This document shows, piece by piece, positions 22,748 to 35,415 of a stretch of 64,000 nucleotides of DNA. Every line of letters starts with the position of its first letter. Position 1 is the first letter of the stretch. The stretch spans positions 372,001 through 436,000 of the forward strand of contig JAIXMQ010000012.1 of assembly GCA_025716855.1 (NCBI GenBank), given 5' to 3'. Origin of the DNA: Pilaira anomala (lineage: Eukaryota > Mucoromycota > Mucoromycetes > Mucorales > Mucoraceae). Made by a program: the position numbers and the translations under genes. Under the pieces are notes generated by a model. That model saw only the letters and a list, made by a program, of their open reading frames with translations, had not been told where the DNA came from and searched no databases.

Positions 22748-25700
22748 AATTTGTTAGCATATCGCTGTTCGTTTTCTGCCATTTATTATAATGGCACGGT
22801 TCTAATAGGCCCCTCGACAAGATTTTTCTTCGTTGAAGGAAGAGATACTTGGAGAAGTGCGCTTCATGCTCTTTAGCGATGAGTTCGCAAATGTACGTTA
22901 CAGTACTAGAATCAACGCGTGTTATTATGCATTCACTTGCTTAATGACCTTTTTTTTTAACTTACATGTAGTTTTTGCGAACATCAGGAAGTCGGCAAGA
23001 GCAAGAAAGGGATATGGAGGTGGACTTTGAGGTGGAGAGAGAGCCTCACAAACCTCAAAGACAACAATAAAACGTTTTTATTTTTATGTTTTTTTTGCTT
23101 TTTAAAAATATGACGAAACCCCTTTGAGTTTAAATTTGAATTTTATTTAAGATCCCGATCTAAACACACGAATTTTGGAAGTCCTTAATCTGTTAAATAG
23201 TCAAGTTTCTGAGGTTAACCTGTTTCCTTTCCTCAATGATGTATAGTCCATTACTGCACCACCTTCTTCTGTGATAACTCTGCCTTGACCATCTTCCATT
23301 GGAAATATGTGTTTGCTGCTCGTTATTTATAAGCTTAAGAAATGAAAAACGTCTTTTGATTTAGAAAGTCTCCTGAATGAAAATTTTATACACGTTCATT
23401 GAGATTTCTGTTACTGCTGATTGGACAATTTTTTACACGTTGATTGACTTATTTTGCCTAAAAATATACCTTTCCTCCCTTTTTGGATGATTTGATTGTC
23501 TCTATAGTATTTCGTTTTCTTTATCAAGAGACTGATAGAGGTTATTAAGCACATAACGAAGTGTAGGAGTTTCCCGCATTAAGAAATCCAGGTTTATTAA
23601 ATAAGTTTAGACGCTCGGAAATTAACGTACCCTTCACAGCTAACTTTTTAATTAAAATTTGACCATTGATATATCAAGATTTTGTGCGTTGCTTTTAAAT
23701 GCAATCTTTCATTTAAGAAAGTAATACCTCAACCAGTTGCTAAAAACAGAGATATAAAGATTGATAGTTGACTGAAACATGTATAAATTATCTTGATAAC
23801 TGCGTTGTTCCTATAGATGAATCTGCTTCCAATATAAAAATGATCCAATAAGATAATAAAATTCCCTTTTGATTTTTATTTATTTGTAATCCTTCTTTTC
23901 AAAAAAAAACACTCTTTGACCTTGGAAAGACTGTTAAGCTTTAAAAACAAGTAACACGAAGACCCTTATTATTTTCTCGATAAAAAAGATTTTTTCCGCT
24001 GTACCAAGACCTTATGTTATTATGTAACATGTCTTTGAGAGCTACATTAATATTGCACATATTTATACATATCATAGACCTATAAATTACTATACAAACT
24101 GAAGCCTGTGCATTCTCTATATCAGATCACAGAAAGCTGTCAGATCGATACTAGGGTAAGATTTTTGGTAGATATCTAGATAGATTTTTAAGCCACATGG
24201 TGAGCACTGTTGATATAAACAGAAACAATCATCACACAAATAAATAAATGTGATTTACTGAAATTATTCATTGGAAAGATCCTTCCATTATTCCTAGTTT
24301 TTTCGTTTCGTATTTTATATAATCTAGTTAGACTAAAATACCTACTAAAAAAACAGGTCATTTAGAGCTCTATACCTGATTCGTTTTTCCTACGCTGGGC
24401 TAACTTGCAATTACTGGAGAAAAAACAAAATTTATTTGTGAGAAATAAATGCTATATTAAAAAGATATAGATTATTAACTTGATATAGTTAAATAATAGC
24501 ATTGTTAGTGCTGTTTTAGTCCGTAACGGATATAAACAATAAAACGGAAGGCTACTTTTTTGAAGGCCCACGTGAATTATTAAATGCACAGAAGTATTTT
24601 TTACACAGTTTCAAAAGTCAAATTTGACAGAGAAAAAGAGAAATAGAATAAGATGCTTAACTAGATGTCATAATACGACAAGGCTGTGATAGTCTGTAAC
24701 ATTTATGTATGTTTTGCATACATTGTTATGGGTTATAAACTGCTCTCTTAATCCGGGCTTACTGTTTACAGTAACACAGGAGGGGTAAAAAAAACTTGCT
24801 CTCAATATTTAACCTGTTATATGATATCATTTGTGTATAAACATTGTTCTGTTGTATATTGTTTCGGTCGCATTTGAAATAAATGTAGAAAAAATCCGTT
24901 TGTGACAAATTGGTCCCAGCATCTAATCTGCATGACACACACACACCCTAATAAAAATAGAAATAACTGGACTGTATAATATATTTGAAACGGCTAGTTT
25001 CTTATAGAGAATCTTTTCTTTCGGATCTTCTCAAATGACTCAATAAAGTTGGGGATTATCACATATAACAGAAAAATCGTCATATATATTTCCCTATATA
25101 AGATAGTTTAGAAAATGATCTTTTTCAATTATGATCACTATAGTATATACACGTATAATTAATTTATATAGTCTTCAAATATGTATATCTGAAATAGATA
25201 CACATAATGTCTTTCGATTGTGGGAGTTATTGCAGTAAATATTAATGCTGGACACCACTCCTTTGAAAAAAAAAATTGATGCAGAATAATAAAACGCCGT
25301 ACCTGTTACACCACATTGCTCACTGTTTTTTTTTATTCTTGAATAATGAATGAGTAAAAGGTGATACAACTACTTCTACCAAGAAGTAAACTATACTTTA
25401 AAAAAATAAAAACGTCGATTCACGGGGATAAAGTCATGAGTCTGTTTCCCCTTTTTTATATTTTTTTGTTGGTATAAACACATGTAAATGAGAGACATGA
25501 TCGTTTCTTAGTCTATAAGTAGTTGATATTGTAAACGCATTATACGGTACGTACACTATATATATATCACAAGAATATTCAAGGAAATCAAACAAGCCAA
25601 CTGTTAAATCATGCATACACGTGTCTGTTTTTATTGTTAGGATGACATGTGAGCAATAATAATGGTTGTATGATATGATTGTTTTTCTTTCTTTTACAGT

Positions 25701-26114
25701 GGTGAATCTGTTTCTACATGGAAAAAAAAAAGAGACAATAGCTTTCATAGGGTACAAAAACTACTATATCGAGAAGCTAGTACTACGGTCTTATTATATT
25801 TTATATATTAATGTAAATCAAGGTGTCATAATTTATATATATGCAGTGGACAGATATTATATTTTATGTGCGCATAATATGACTAGTGTAGCATATTGTT
25901 TTTACCATGCTATTTATATAACTTTTTTTTTCCTTGCGGTATATATTTTATAAATAAATACACACACTCTCATGTCTACTTTTTCCCTCTCTCTCTCTTC
26001 TTCTTTTCTCTCTTTCTTTATCTTCTCTTTTTTTTTCTCGTTGTATATATTAAACTATTGAAAATTATTTAATTATTCTAAAAAAAAAAGCATCTATAAA
26101 TCTACATATATCTA
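22748..26114. other. Gene-poor AT-rich region
   Basis: More than 3 kb with no exon chain on either strand, apart from the repeat fragment at 23440-23610. Several short ORFs (for example 24759-24944, 25434-25757, 25666-25953) lack recognisable domains and have the composition of random AT-rich DNA. The last 150 bases before 26115 are CT-rich and probably the promoter of the WOPR gene. Confidence 0.5.
23440..23610. repeat. Truncated copy of the dispersed repeat, 3' end only
   Basis: TTTTGCCTAAAAATATACC, then GGATGATTTGATTG and a degenerate TTTCG...AGAGACT segment match the last 150 bp of the copies near 19890 and 46930. It then passes into GTTTCCCGCATTAAGAAATCC, which resembles one arm of the small inverted-repeat element at 28056-28205. 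The rest of the repeat is missing. Confidence 0.55.
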
Positions 26115-27888
26115 ATGTCGTCTAAAAAGAACAAACAAAGCGCAGTCAGACCAACTTTCCATGGTTATATTGAAAATACTCGAGATTCACTTTTATTATT
26201 CGAAGCTTGCAAGAGAGGAATTATTCCACGTATTTCAAGAAGACTTCAAGATAAAGAGCGTCACCTGATCAAAAGTGGGTCTGTGTTCTGCTTTGATGAA
26301 AATGAAAGCGGTATTAAACGATGGACAGACGGACTTGTATGGAGTCCATCCCGTATTCTGGGGAATTTTTTAATCTATCGTGAATTGGATGATAAAAAGT
26401 TAATACGTAGTAGCTCAGCCGATTATGGAATGATGCATAGAGCTACAACAAATATTGATGAACACAACAACAATGAGATGTTGCGAAGTCGGAGTAGTAG
26501 CCTTGGAAGTTCCACAGTTGCTGTTACAACTAATGGGTACGTGGTTGCACCTGACCACTTGAGACGTCAGCGTGAAAAGGCTCTTCTTGGATCTCTCAAA
26601 AATTCTTACAAGTTTAAAAAAAATGGACTCATCAAAAAATCCATGTCCTTAATTGTAGACGGCGTACAACAACATATCATTAGCTATTATTGCAAAGAAG
26701 ATGTTTTATCTAATAGACTTAAAACTCCATCAAGTATTATTGAATTATCATCGTTAGAAGTATCACCTGGCTTATGTTTAAGGCAGAATTTTCGTATTCC
26801 TGTTTTTTTAAGTGAAGAAATCTTGGACGATAGGTAAAAAATAAAAAAGCTTTTAATTTATAATAAAAACTAATTTATAATTAAAATTAACAGATTAATG
26901 GAAGAGTTTCAAAATAGTAGCAAAAGAAAATTTTCTGATTTCTCAAGCTCATCTCAATATGAATTGGGATCGTCTCCAACTTCTTTTACGTCATCCTCAT
27001 CTGGTGGTAGTAATCATTTACTTGCATCTGTTGATAATCAGCAGTCTTCACAGTTTTTCTCTTCTCAAGCTCCCATCACTAACCAATCCAATAGGTTGTA
27101 CACACCTGTAACACAAAGTAATCCTTATTCCGCACCGGAATCAAGATTGAGCGAAAGTCTTGCACATATCTCTATAGTTCCTTTCGATTCATACGATGAC
27201 ATCAATATGCAGCCAGTGTCTCGTAAAAAGAGTTCAAGTTCAAGTAGCTCCAAGTATAACACAGCCGAAATGAGTTACCACGATCGCCTAAGGTTAAGCA
27301 AATCACAATACAATAATCATGCGACGCAGCTTAACGATCAAGAGCAGCAAGAGGCCATCATGACCACTTTAATGCAAAAATCGTTTATTTCAATGGATAC
27401 TAAACCCGAAACACATTTAACTGGTAAGAATACTGTTTTTTCTTTATGTCTATCAGTATCAATAGCATTGAATTAACGTTTCTTTTTTCTTTAAAAAAGC
27501 AGATACAATTCAAAATAGCAAAGCATCATTTGATAAAAAATGTAGTAGCACCAACAATATTACATCAGCAAAATCATTCAGCAACACTAACAGTAAACCA
27601 GAAGTATCAACAAGTTCTCAATATAATGTTGATATTTCTTCTTCCATGAATTTCTCACCTACAACTAATTTTGATTTTCTATCAAGTGGGGGATATCATT
27701 CCTCTGTCTATAATGATGATTATCATCAAGGTCAAAATCCTCATCAACATTTATTTTCATCTTCTTCCTTTCACACAATAAATCATGCAGCCTTAACGAA
27801 TCGTACAGAAGTAGCTGCAAATTCCTTCATGTTAGATATGAACTTCATATTAGGTACAGGATGGAACGAATTTGAATTACAAATGTAA
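26115..27888 (+). CDS. WOPR-domain (Gti1/Pac2, Wor1/Ryp1 family) transcription factor
   Basis: Three exons (26115-26833, 26894-27423, 27503-27888), 544 residues. The bipartite WOPR DNA-binding fold is plain: box A from about residue 13 reads PTFHGYIENTRDSLLLFEAC, then FDENESGIKRWTDGLVWSPS and GNFLIYREL; box B at about 158-200 reads LKNSYKFKKNGLIKKSMSL and HIISYYCKED. A variable linker with Asn and Ser separates them, as is usual. The C-terminal 300 residues are Ser/Asn/Gln-rich with no further domain. Family members switch morphology or virulence programmes in fungi (Wor1 white-opaque, Ryp1 yeast phase, Pac2/Gti1), so a developmental regulator is likely; the target genes cannot be read from here. 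Its AT-rich upstream region exceeds 3 kb. Confidence 0.92.
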
Positions 27889-28055
27889 TTATACTTTTTC
27901 TTTTTATTCGTATAAATCATGTATCATATACTTTAGTCCTCATTCCTTCAATATTATTACCCCTAAAATTTTGTATACAAATAAATTATCTTTCATATTC
28001 CCAAAAGTAATTACTGATGGAGACAAACAATCCACTGCACACAAGAGTAAAAATT
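27889..28055. other. 3' flank of WOPR gene
   Basis: AT-rich, no gene seen; adjoins the inverted-repeat element. Confidence 0.4.
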
Positions 28056-28205
28056 AAACATCACCCATCTAGGTTTGTTAATACGGGAAACACCACTACC
28101 CACCTCCAAATCATCTAGTTTTTTTTAAAAAAAAAAAAAAAAACTAAGTGGATTGGGAGGAATTTCCTGTGTTAAGAAATTCAGGTGGGTAATGTTTAAT
28201 GGCTC
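28056..28205. mobile_element. MITE-like small inverted-repeat element
   Basis: The left arm TTAAACATCACCCATCTAGG ... ATCTAG TTTTTTTT and the right arm, read on the other strand (TTAAACATTACCCACCTGAA ... CTTAG TTTTTTTT), match over about 65 bp with some mismatches, around a T8/A16 centre. The size of about 150 bp, long arms and lack of coding fit a miniature inverted-repeat element. Right-arm-like sequence recurs near 47120-47235 and 23550-23605. Confidence 0.65.
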
Positions 28206-28579
28206 TTACTATTAAATATCTAATGATAAAATTAAAAGAGAAACCTTGTTTGTGGTGTGTGAAGAGAAAATAAAGAGGTCAATAACAATAGAATGAGTGG
28301 TTAATGCGAATTCCAGTGATAATCAGCTCTCATTTCCACTTTCAATTAGTTATGACATGTCAAAAAAGTTCAAAATTTCAGTTATTAATAAGTTGTTAAT
28401 TATGAAGAATACGACCAAGGGACTTGTCAATTGTTGGATAGAATATCTCTTCTTCCGTGTATGAACTTCTCAACTTTGTAATTTAGTCACGTTCTGATTT
28501 ATCTCAGATCGTTCTGAGGTGCAAATAAAAATAATGAATAGCTTATGCAATATCTTTTTATCCTTTTCATTTATTAACT

Positions 28580-31477
28580 ATGGTTTGCTCACATATTGAA
28601 AACGCTACACTTACACCCCCTTCTGCTTATACGCAAGTACATAAAGAAGAATGTACTCAATGTTTTGATAACCAAGTAAGTGATTCGCGTCTTTTTTTTT
28701 TTTATAGTATAAAAACTAAAGAAAAAAACTTTTTTTTTTTTTACAGGACGGACCTGAAGGTATTGACGTTTGCTTGACTTGTTTTAACGGTGGCTGTTTA
28801 GATGCTACTAGACATCATGCTTTGACTCATCACCAGCTCTCTGGACATCCTTTAACTGTTAATATTCGTCGTATTATTGTCAGTCAACCAAAAAGAGTAC
28901 GTGTTCTTTTTTATTATTATTACTACGTAGAATGCCTTAGCTTATTAATCACTCCATTTAGACCAGTGACGATGGAACTCCTCCTCCCCAAAAGATCAGT
29001 AAGATTGCCATTGTTATGGAGAATGAAGAACCACAATATGAATATATTACCAAGGTTCGTTGTTATGCCTGTCAAGGCGCTGAAGAAGCCAAGGAAAGTA
29101 CACCCAAGGTAAATAACAAAGAAAAGTAGTGAGACGTAATAAGGAAAGAGGACTGATAGAATTCTATTACTAGTTGAATGCTATTGTAGATGCTATTTTA
29201 TCTTCACTTTCATCTGCTAAGAAATCTGAAGTCAAGGCTTGGGAAGAAGTAATTGAGCCTTGTGAACATACACTTTGTCTTGTACAAGACCCACCCAAGA
29301 AATTGGAACAACAAGATTTAGCACATTGTGCAGATTGCGAATTGAAGGAGAATTTGTGGTTGTGTTTAGCTTGTGGTAACTTAGGATGTGGACGTAAACA
29401 TTATGATGGATCTGGAGGAAATAATCACGCAATTGATCATTTTCAAAAGACGGGACATGGTGTTAATGTGAAATTAGGCACTATCACTGCTGAAGGAACT
29501 GCTGGTAAATATATGTATACAAGTAGACAAGATAAATAGGTTAATAAGTTTTGTTGTAAAGATATCTATTGTTATAGTTGTGATGATGCTAGACTTGATA
29601 ATGATCTGTCTACCCATCTTGCTAATTGGGGTATCAACGTTGCTCAGCAAACAAAGACGGAAAAGAGTATGACTGAATTAGTAAGTAGCTATTTTATTTT
29701 TGAGATCTAGAGAATTTTCAGACGATTTTATATTATATTTTGTTGTATAGCAATTGGAGCAGAATATGAAGTTTGATTTCAGTATGACTACAGAAGATGG
29801 TAAACAATTGGAGCCTAAATTTGGCGCTGGATACACTGGTCTTAAGAACTTGGGTAACAGTTGTTATATGGCCTCTGTTCTTCAATCTGTATTCAACATT
29901 GAATCTTTCCAAGACAGATATTATAAACAATTAAACGATCATTATATGACATGTACCTTGGACCCTGCTAACTGCTGGCACTGTCAACTTCATAAAATGG
30001 CTGATGGTCTTTTATCTGGTAGATACTCTCAGCCACTTACTAATGATGAAGGTGTTCAATATCAAGACGGTATTGCTCCTGCTATGTTCAAGGCACTTGT
30101 GGGTAAAGGCCATGAAGAATTCTCTACGATGCGTCAACAAGATGCGTTTGAATTTTTCCAATTTCTGTGTAAGACTGTGCAACAAAAGGAACATGCTTCA
30201 AAGAAAGATCCTACCCAAGCTTTTGATTTCATGACCGAACAACGTTTACAATGTGGTAAATGTAAAAAGGTTAGATATCAAAAGGATCAAACTAGCTGTA
30301 TCTCTGTTAGTGTACCTGCTCGTAAAATTCAGTCAGGCGAAGAAAATGCTTATGAGCCCGTTGATTTCACAGAATGCCTCGATGCCTTCGTCAAAGATGA
30401 AATTTTGGAAGGATACAATTGTTCTAACTGTAAAGAAAAGACAGCAGCTACTAGGTAAATGAGCGTGATTATTGTGTACTGTGAAAAAAAAAAAAAAAGT
30501 TTCATAACACTTTCTTTATTTTTAGAACTGTCAAGTTTAGTACTTTCCCCGATATTTTGGTTATGAATCCTCGTCGTTTTGCCTTTGTCGATTGGGTACC
30601 TCAAAAATTAAGTAAGTGCAGCCGGAAAAAAAAAGAACTGAGCTTGTTGCTAAACAGACTTTGTTCTTATAGATATTACCATTAAATTCCCTGAAGGACC
30701 AATTCAACTTGATAAATACAAGAGTCAAGGACAACAACCCGGTGAAGAATTATTACCAGAGGACGACCACAATGCTTCTGATAATGCATCATCCTCCGAA
30801 CCTTCATTTAACCAAAATGATATTGATCAACTTTTAGCAATGGGTTTCTCTGAAAACCGTTGTAAGAGAGCTTTATTGAATACAGGTCATAATGGTGCTG
30901 AAGTTGCTATGAGTTGGATGTTTGAACATATGGAAGATCCTGGTACGTAAAATAATAAGTTTATTGAATGATCATCTATCTAACCTTTGTCTCAAGATAT
31001 CGATGATCCATTGCCCGCTACATCCAACAATGCTGCTGCAAGTAATGAACCTTCTGAAGCTCAAATCTCTACTTTGCAGGACATGGGATTCTCTGCAGCT
31101 CAAGCAAAGAAAGCATTACGTGAAACTGTAAGTTTATTGTCTCCTATATTTCTCACTTGTATTAACTCATGATTTAAAAGAACAACGACACAGAAAGAGC
31201 ATTGGACTGGTTATTCAGTCACCCTGAAGACAGTGGTGAAAACTTTGAACAATCAAATGATGCTGTCGAAGAGAAACTTGTAGGGAATGCTACTGGTCCA
31301 TTCGATTATAAATTGAACTCATTTGTATCTCACAAGGGAACTTCTGTTCATTGTGGTCATTACGTATCACATGTGTATAAAAATGGTGAATGGGTTTTGT
31401 TTAATGATAATAAGGTTGCAGTTGCACCAAACCCACCAATTGGGGAAGCTTATTTGTACTTTTTACAAAGACAATAG
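28580..31477 (+). CDS. ubp14: Ubiquitin-specific protease Ubp14/USP5
   Basis: Cysteine protease that takes apart unanchored polyubiquitin chains and so keeps the proteasome clear. Ten exons (28580-28675, 28747-28896, 28962-29108, 29174-29504, 29562-29680, 29751-30454, 30526-30611, 30673-30942, 30997-31127, 31181-31477) give 776 residues, matching the family. In order: a variant Cys/His zinc finger (CSHIE...CTQC...CLTCFNGGC), the ZnF-UBP domain (CADCELKENLWLCLACGNLG, then CGRKHYDGSGGNNHA), the Cys box GLKNLGNSCYMASVLQ with catalytic Cys319, two UBA domains in the catalytic insert (LLAMGFSENRCKRAL and LQDMGFSAAQAKKAL), and the His box HKGTSVHCGHYVSHV. All key residues are present. The first exon begins MVCSHIEN with a T-rich leader. 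Confidence 0.96.
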
Positions 31478-31830
31478 TTTATCTGATGTAGTAATAAATA
31501 AATAAATAAACACTTGTGATAATAACCTAATTAGATCTCTTTATTTTGCATTTTCTACCAGCAATTATCACATTGTAATGAAGATATATTTAAATGACTG
31601 ACATGAATTATCTCGCCGTCATGTGTTTGAGGCCCAATCAAATCAGACAGCTCTACATTAGCGAAGCACTTTTAATTCTGGTTTGTTTATTCTACCCTCC
31701 TTCTAAAATATAATTCAATACACATTCCCCTAAACTAATTAAACCCCATTTCAACTTGATAAATACAATAATACATATGTGAAAATCGAAATTTATTTTG
31801 GAACGTTTACACATTTTACTTCGTAAAAAT
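31478..31830. other. Intergenic between convergent genes
   Basis: Shared 3' flanks of Ubp14 and the FIT2-like gene, 353 bp, with AATAAATAAATAAA polyadenylation-like sequence at about 31494. No gene seen. Confidence 0.5.
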
Positions 31831-32768
31831 CTATAAATTGGGATTAGAAGGTCTGGCCATGGCTTCCTTCTTTTCTTCTGCTTTCTTTTCGTTTTCTAAG
31901 CTTAAATAAGAGACATATTTTGCTGGAACACCAATAGCTGGGATATTGGGAAATACACCGAGATACTATTAAACATGTGTTAAAATGCAACCTACTGAAC
32001 ACACACACACACACACACACATAACACTTTTTTTAAAATTAAATATATATAACTTACCAAAACGGCCCATCCTAATACACCAAAAATCGAACCAGATAAA
32101 ATTTCGAAATGACCATGAAAATAAACACCGGTCATAAAGAGCATAAACCACCAAATAGCAGCAATTGCACCAACAGCAACAATCGAGAAATATTGAGCTC
32201 TATCACGAGACTTCATTTGAACAAGGGCGCTAGCGTTATAAAACATCCAGCTTAATTCTTCCCAGAAGAAGAGACTAGCGTGAATCAGCATTACGCAATG
32301 ACCCGAGACATCATGACCTCCAGCCCAATTACCTCCTAATTGACGACATGTCTGTTGTTGAAAGACATTGGCCAATTTCGCAGAAGACTCTGCGTCCTGT
32401 AACAAACTTGCACACTTACCACCGGTTAAAACATAAACTCGATCAATAAAACTAGGGCCCAATAACCATTGAGTCATAAGATACCAGTATGCGGTTACCA
32501 TAACATATCGAAGACTTCCTTGAACGAACTGGTTTGTATTTTGTAATCTATTGGACTTTACAAGATAAAGATAACTGAAATAAACAACTGTCACCCAGAA
32601 CCAACCAATTTTCACAAAGAATACGTTGAGAATATTACGTTTGCTGCTGAAATATGTTTCGGGTGGGTTGCCTATCTGAGAATATAGAAATGCAATAAAG
32701 ACTGTGCTTAGATACAATGTTAACGATGTAATTTGATGAGGTTTTAATAGCTTGTTTATTGTATCCAT
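31831..32768 (-). CDS. FIT2/Scs3-family fat-storage-inducing transmembrane protein
   Basis: ER membrane enzyme family (acyl-CoA diphosphatase fold related to lipid phosphatases) needed for lipid-droplet budding and phospholipid balance. Two exons (32768-32058, 31965-31831), 281 residues. About six hydrophobic spans are visible (about 14-32, 52-72, 85-105, 155-185, 195-217, 222-240). The two His-bearing signatures are present: GGHDVSGHCVMLIHASL (His152/His157) and FHGHFEILSG (His218/His220). The C-terminus is short and basic-acidic (ENEKKAEEKKEAM). The intron next to exon 2 carries a CA/GT microsatellite (31998-32022). I judge the family secure; whether it corresponds to yeast Scs3 or Yft2 is not resolvable by eye. 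Confidence 0.9.
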
Positions 32769-33874
32769 TTTTTTTTTTCGTAGTTTTGTTTGAAAGAGAG
32801 AAAAAAAAGAGGAATAAAAATGAAATTAGGATATAACGTGAGGATAATGATGATGTTATTACTTACTATATTTGAAGTTCAGACAGGGATGATTTGCACT
32901 TGTCACACAATTCTGTTTTTTATCATATGCCAAGTAAGCTAAACCCTTTTTTTTTTACGCTTGATTGTTCTACCTGTTAGTTAATAATGTATTTCATTAG
33001 GTACTTACTCTAGTTGTGTTGTTTGAATAATATTATAAACGTATAAATAAATAATCAACTTAAAAATACAATTTGTCAAGTTATTATTGACTATTGGTTA
33101 AATATTAAGCAACACTTTTTTAAAAACAAGAAGAGCGGCTAAAAAGTGAATAACAAGATCGACAAATATATCCTAATGTAAAAACTCTTATAGCAGGCTC
33201 TCTATGTAGCGGGAATATATTTTATTGAAGGCAAATAATGAGATTGCTCTTCTTCTACTTTTTTATAAAGCTACTTTAAAATTCACAGCGGCACTACACT
33301 GATTAAGGCTAAAAATATGTACTCAAATCTGACGTAGAAATAATGCCATATTCGCTCAGGTTAGCGACAACGTATTTATCTTTATATGGTATAACATCAA
33401 CCACGTTGTTTGTGTTTATTGGAGTAATGGTAAACAGAAATATGATTCGCCACGTGAAAATTAAGTCAGCAGTATATATGTATAAGTATAAAAACTGAAC
33501 CTTCGCATTTATTTATTTTTTCTCATACATTTGAAAGTTAAAGAGAGCTAAAAAAAAAGAGCTCAATGAATTTATAAATAAACGTATAGATTGTTTTTTA
33601 ACCATTGTAAAAAGTTAAACGTAATGACCTTTCAGGGAAATCGCATAGGAGGTATATTATAAGTAAATGCTAGGTACGCTTTTTTTTTAGATTTGATATA
33701 TATTTTTTATATTGTTTCTTTTCTTTCTCGAAAAAAAAATGAATGCTTTCGCTATCATTAGAGATAAATGATGGCAAACTAAGATTGTTGTTGCTAGAGT
33801 TTTGTAGTATCAAAAAAAGCAAGACATCTTCGACTAGATGCACCTAAATATCTTTAAAAATTACAAAAGATGAA
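32769..33874. other. Intergenic, no protein gene seen
   Basis: About 1.1 kb of AT-rich sequence upstream of the FIT2-like gene; no exon chain seen. It ends at the tRNA gene. Confidence 0.5.
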
Positions 33875-33899
33875 TGCGGCTAAAGTGGATCGAACACCT

Positions 33900-33931
<32 letters not shown>

Positions 33932-33947
33932 GCTGAGCTATACCCGC
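33875..33947 (-). tRNA. tRNA-Phe (anticodon GAA)
   Basis: Read on the minus strand, the 73 bases fold as a cloverleaf: acceptor GCGGGTA/TAGCCGC, D arm GCTCAGCTGGGAGAGC, anticodon stem TCAGA/TCTGA with loop CTGAAGA (GAA), variable AGGTC, T arm AGGTG-TTCGATC-CACTT and discriminator A. There is no intron, unlike yeast tRNA-Phe genes. The internal A and B boxes (TAGCTCAGCTGG, GTTCGATCC) are present and a T4 terminator lies a few bases downstream (33865-33868). One oddity is a G-G opposition at 5:68 of the acceptor stem. Confidence 0.93.
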
Positions 33948-34101
33948 ATATGGAAGGTATGACCAAAAGTACATATATGACACAATTACATAAAAATCGA
34001 AAAAAATCACGTGACTTTTACAGGGCTGAAATCTGATTGGTGCGTTTAAATTTTGACATTCATGCAAAAAAAAAAAAAAATTTTAGAAAAAAAAAAAAAG
34101 T

Positions 34102-34421
34102 TTATTCTTCTTCAAGGACCATAGATCCTTGTCTTTCAAGCAAGACGGTATCCAAGTTTTTAAGAACATCTTCTAGAATACTGGATTTGTTTAGAATTGT
34201 CATTTCAGGACATTTATAGAGTTCTAAGCGCTATAATTATTCTTGTATATAAATAAATGTTTTTTTTTTAAAAAAAAAAATGTATTTCTCTACTACTACT
34301 TTACCTCTGGATCTGTTGGAGAAAGTGTATTGTTTTTGTTATTGACTTTACAAATATCAGCAATTGAATCAAGTACTCTTCCAACCGAGCTTTTCTATTT
34401 TATTTTTTTAATGAATAAAAT

Positions 34422-34466
<45 letters not shown>

Positions 34467-35415
34467 TGTCGAAATAAACCGATTGAGATTCTAGGGAGGA
34501 TGCTTTTGGACATTGAACATACAAATACATACGACTGGTGACAGGAACAGATGAACTACCTTTTGCTTGAGATTTCATTTTCATGAGTTCAACCATACCA
34601 CCGTTTTTAGTCTTGACAGGTACTGTTTTTAATTTAGTTTTTTTGGGTTCAGTCGTAGTAGTAGTAGTAAATGTCTTTGCTAGTTTCTCTTGCGCATCTA
34701 TTTTTCGCTTCATCTTTCTTTGTTCATCTTCAATCAATGATTTACAAACGTGAGAAGCAGGATGACGATGTCTTTTAAATATAAGTCTCTCTTTTTTTTT
34801 GTTTGTTTTTGACACGTTTCTTTTTTTTTTTTTTACCGTAAACAAAAGTCTTGATCACATCCATCACAATGTACTGGTCCTACACGAGGATCAATATCTT
34901 TACATCCCTTGATAGCACATGCACGGTTCATTTTAGGTGTATCGTTTGCCGGGTATAGATATAATTTACATTTTGATTCTTTATGTTTTTCCAACTGAAG
35001 GGGAAAAAAAAAAATTAATATCCTGTCAAACAAATTATATATATCGCCCTGGTTTCTATTACCGAGGCTTCAGGGCTTGAATTTTCCGTTTCTGGCGCCC
35101 TGATCAAATGCTGACACACATCACATTGAATCAATTGTCTGTCAATTGAACTCCATTGGGAACACGTATGGTCAAGAGGTAACCTATGCTTTGCACTAAA
35201 ATAAAATTTTATGAGTTAAAAAACAATAATAACACGTATTTTTCTTACCAAAAAGTGCCCTGACAAAGTGGACATGCCACAGGTAAAAAGTCTATAAATA
35301 AAAAAAAAACGGAATAAATACTTTTTTTAAAAGAAAAAATCAAAAGAAGTTTTCTTTTACCTAAAGTTTTACAAGTGTCAAGTTGACAATGTTTTCCAAT
35401 TTGAGGTAATTCCAT
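34102..35415 (-). CDS. cuz1: AN1-type zinc-finger protein, Cuz1/ZFAND1-like
   Basis: Seven exons (35415-35361, 35291-35249, 35195-35063, 34994-34837, 34771-34465, 34394-34305, 34230-34102), 304 residues. It starts MELPQIGKHCQLDTCKTLDF, then LPVACPLCQGTFC and KHRLPLDHTC form the first AN1 finger; CAIKGCKDIDPRVGPVHCDG, then CDQDFCLRHRHPASHVC form the second. A Lys-rich linker leads to a C-terminal ubiquitin-like region (RMYLYVQCPKASS...VGRVLDSIADIC...LELYKCPEM). Two AN1 fingers plus a C-terminal UBL is the architecture of yeast Cuz1 and human ZFAND1, which link Cdc48/p97 to the proteasome during arsenite stress. Exon 6 is separated by a T-run intron of about 70 bases. Identification is good; stress regulation is from family knowledge. 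Confidence 0.9.

Noticed and set aside
31610..31650. Shared TGTTTGAGGCCCAA word with the foldback element near 60440-60460
   Set aside because: Only about 14 bp match and the flanks differ; too little to call a related element.
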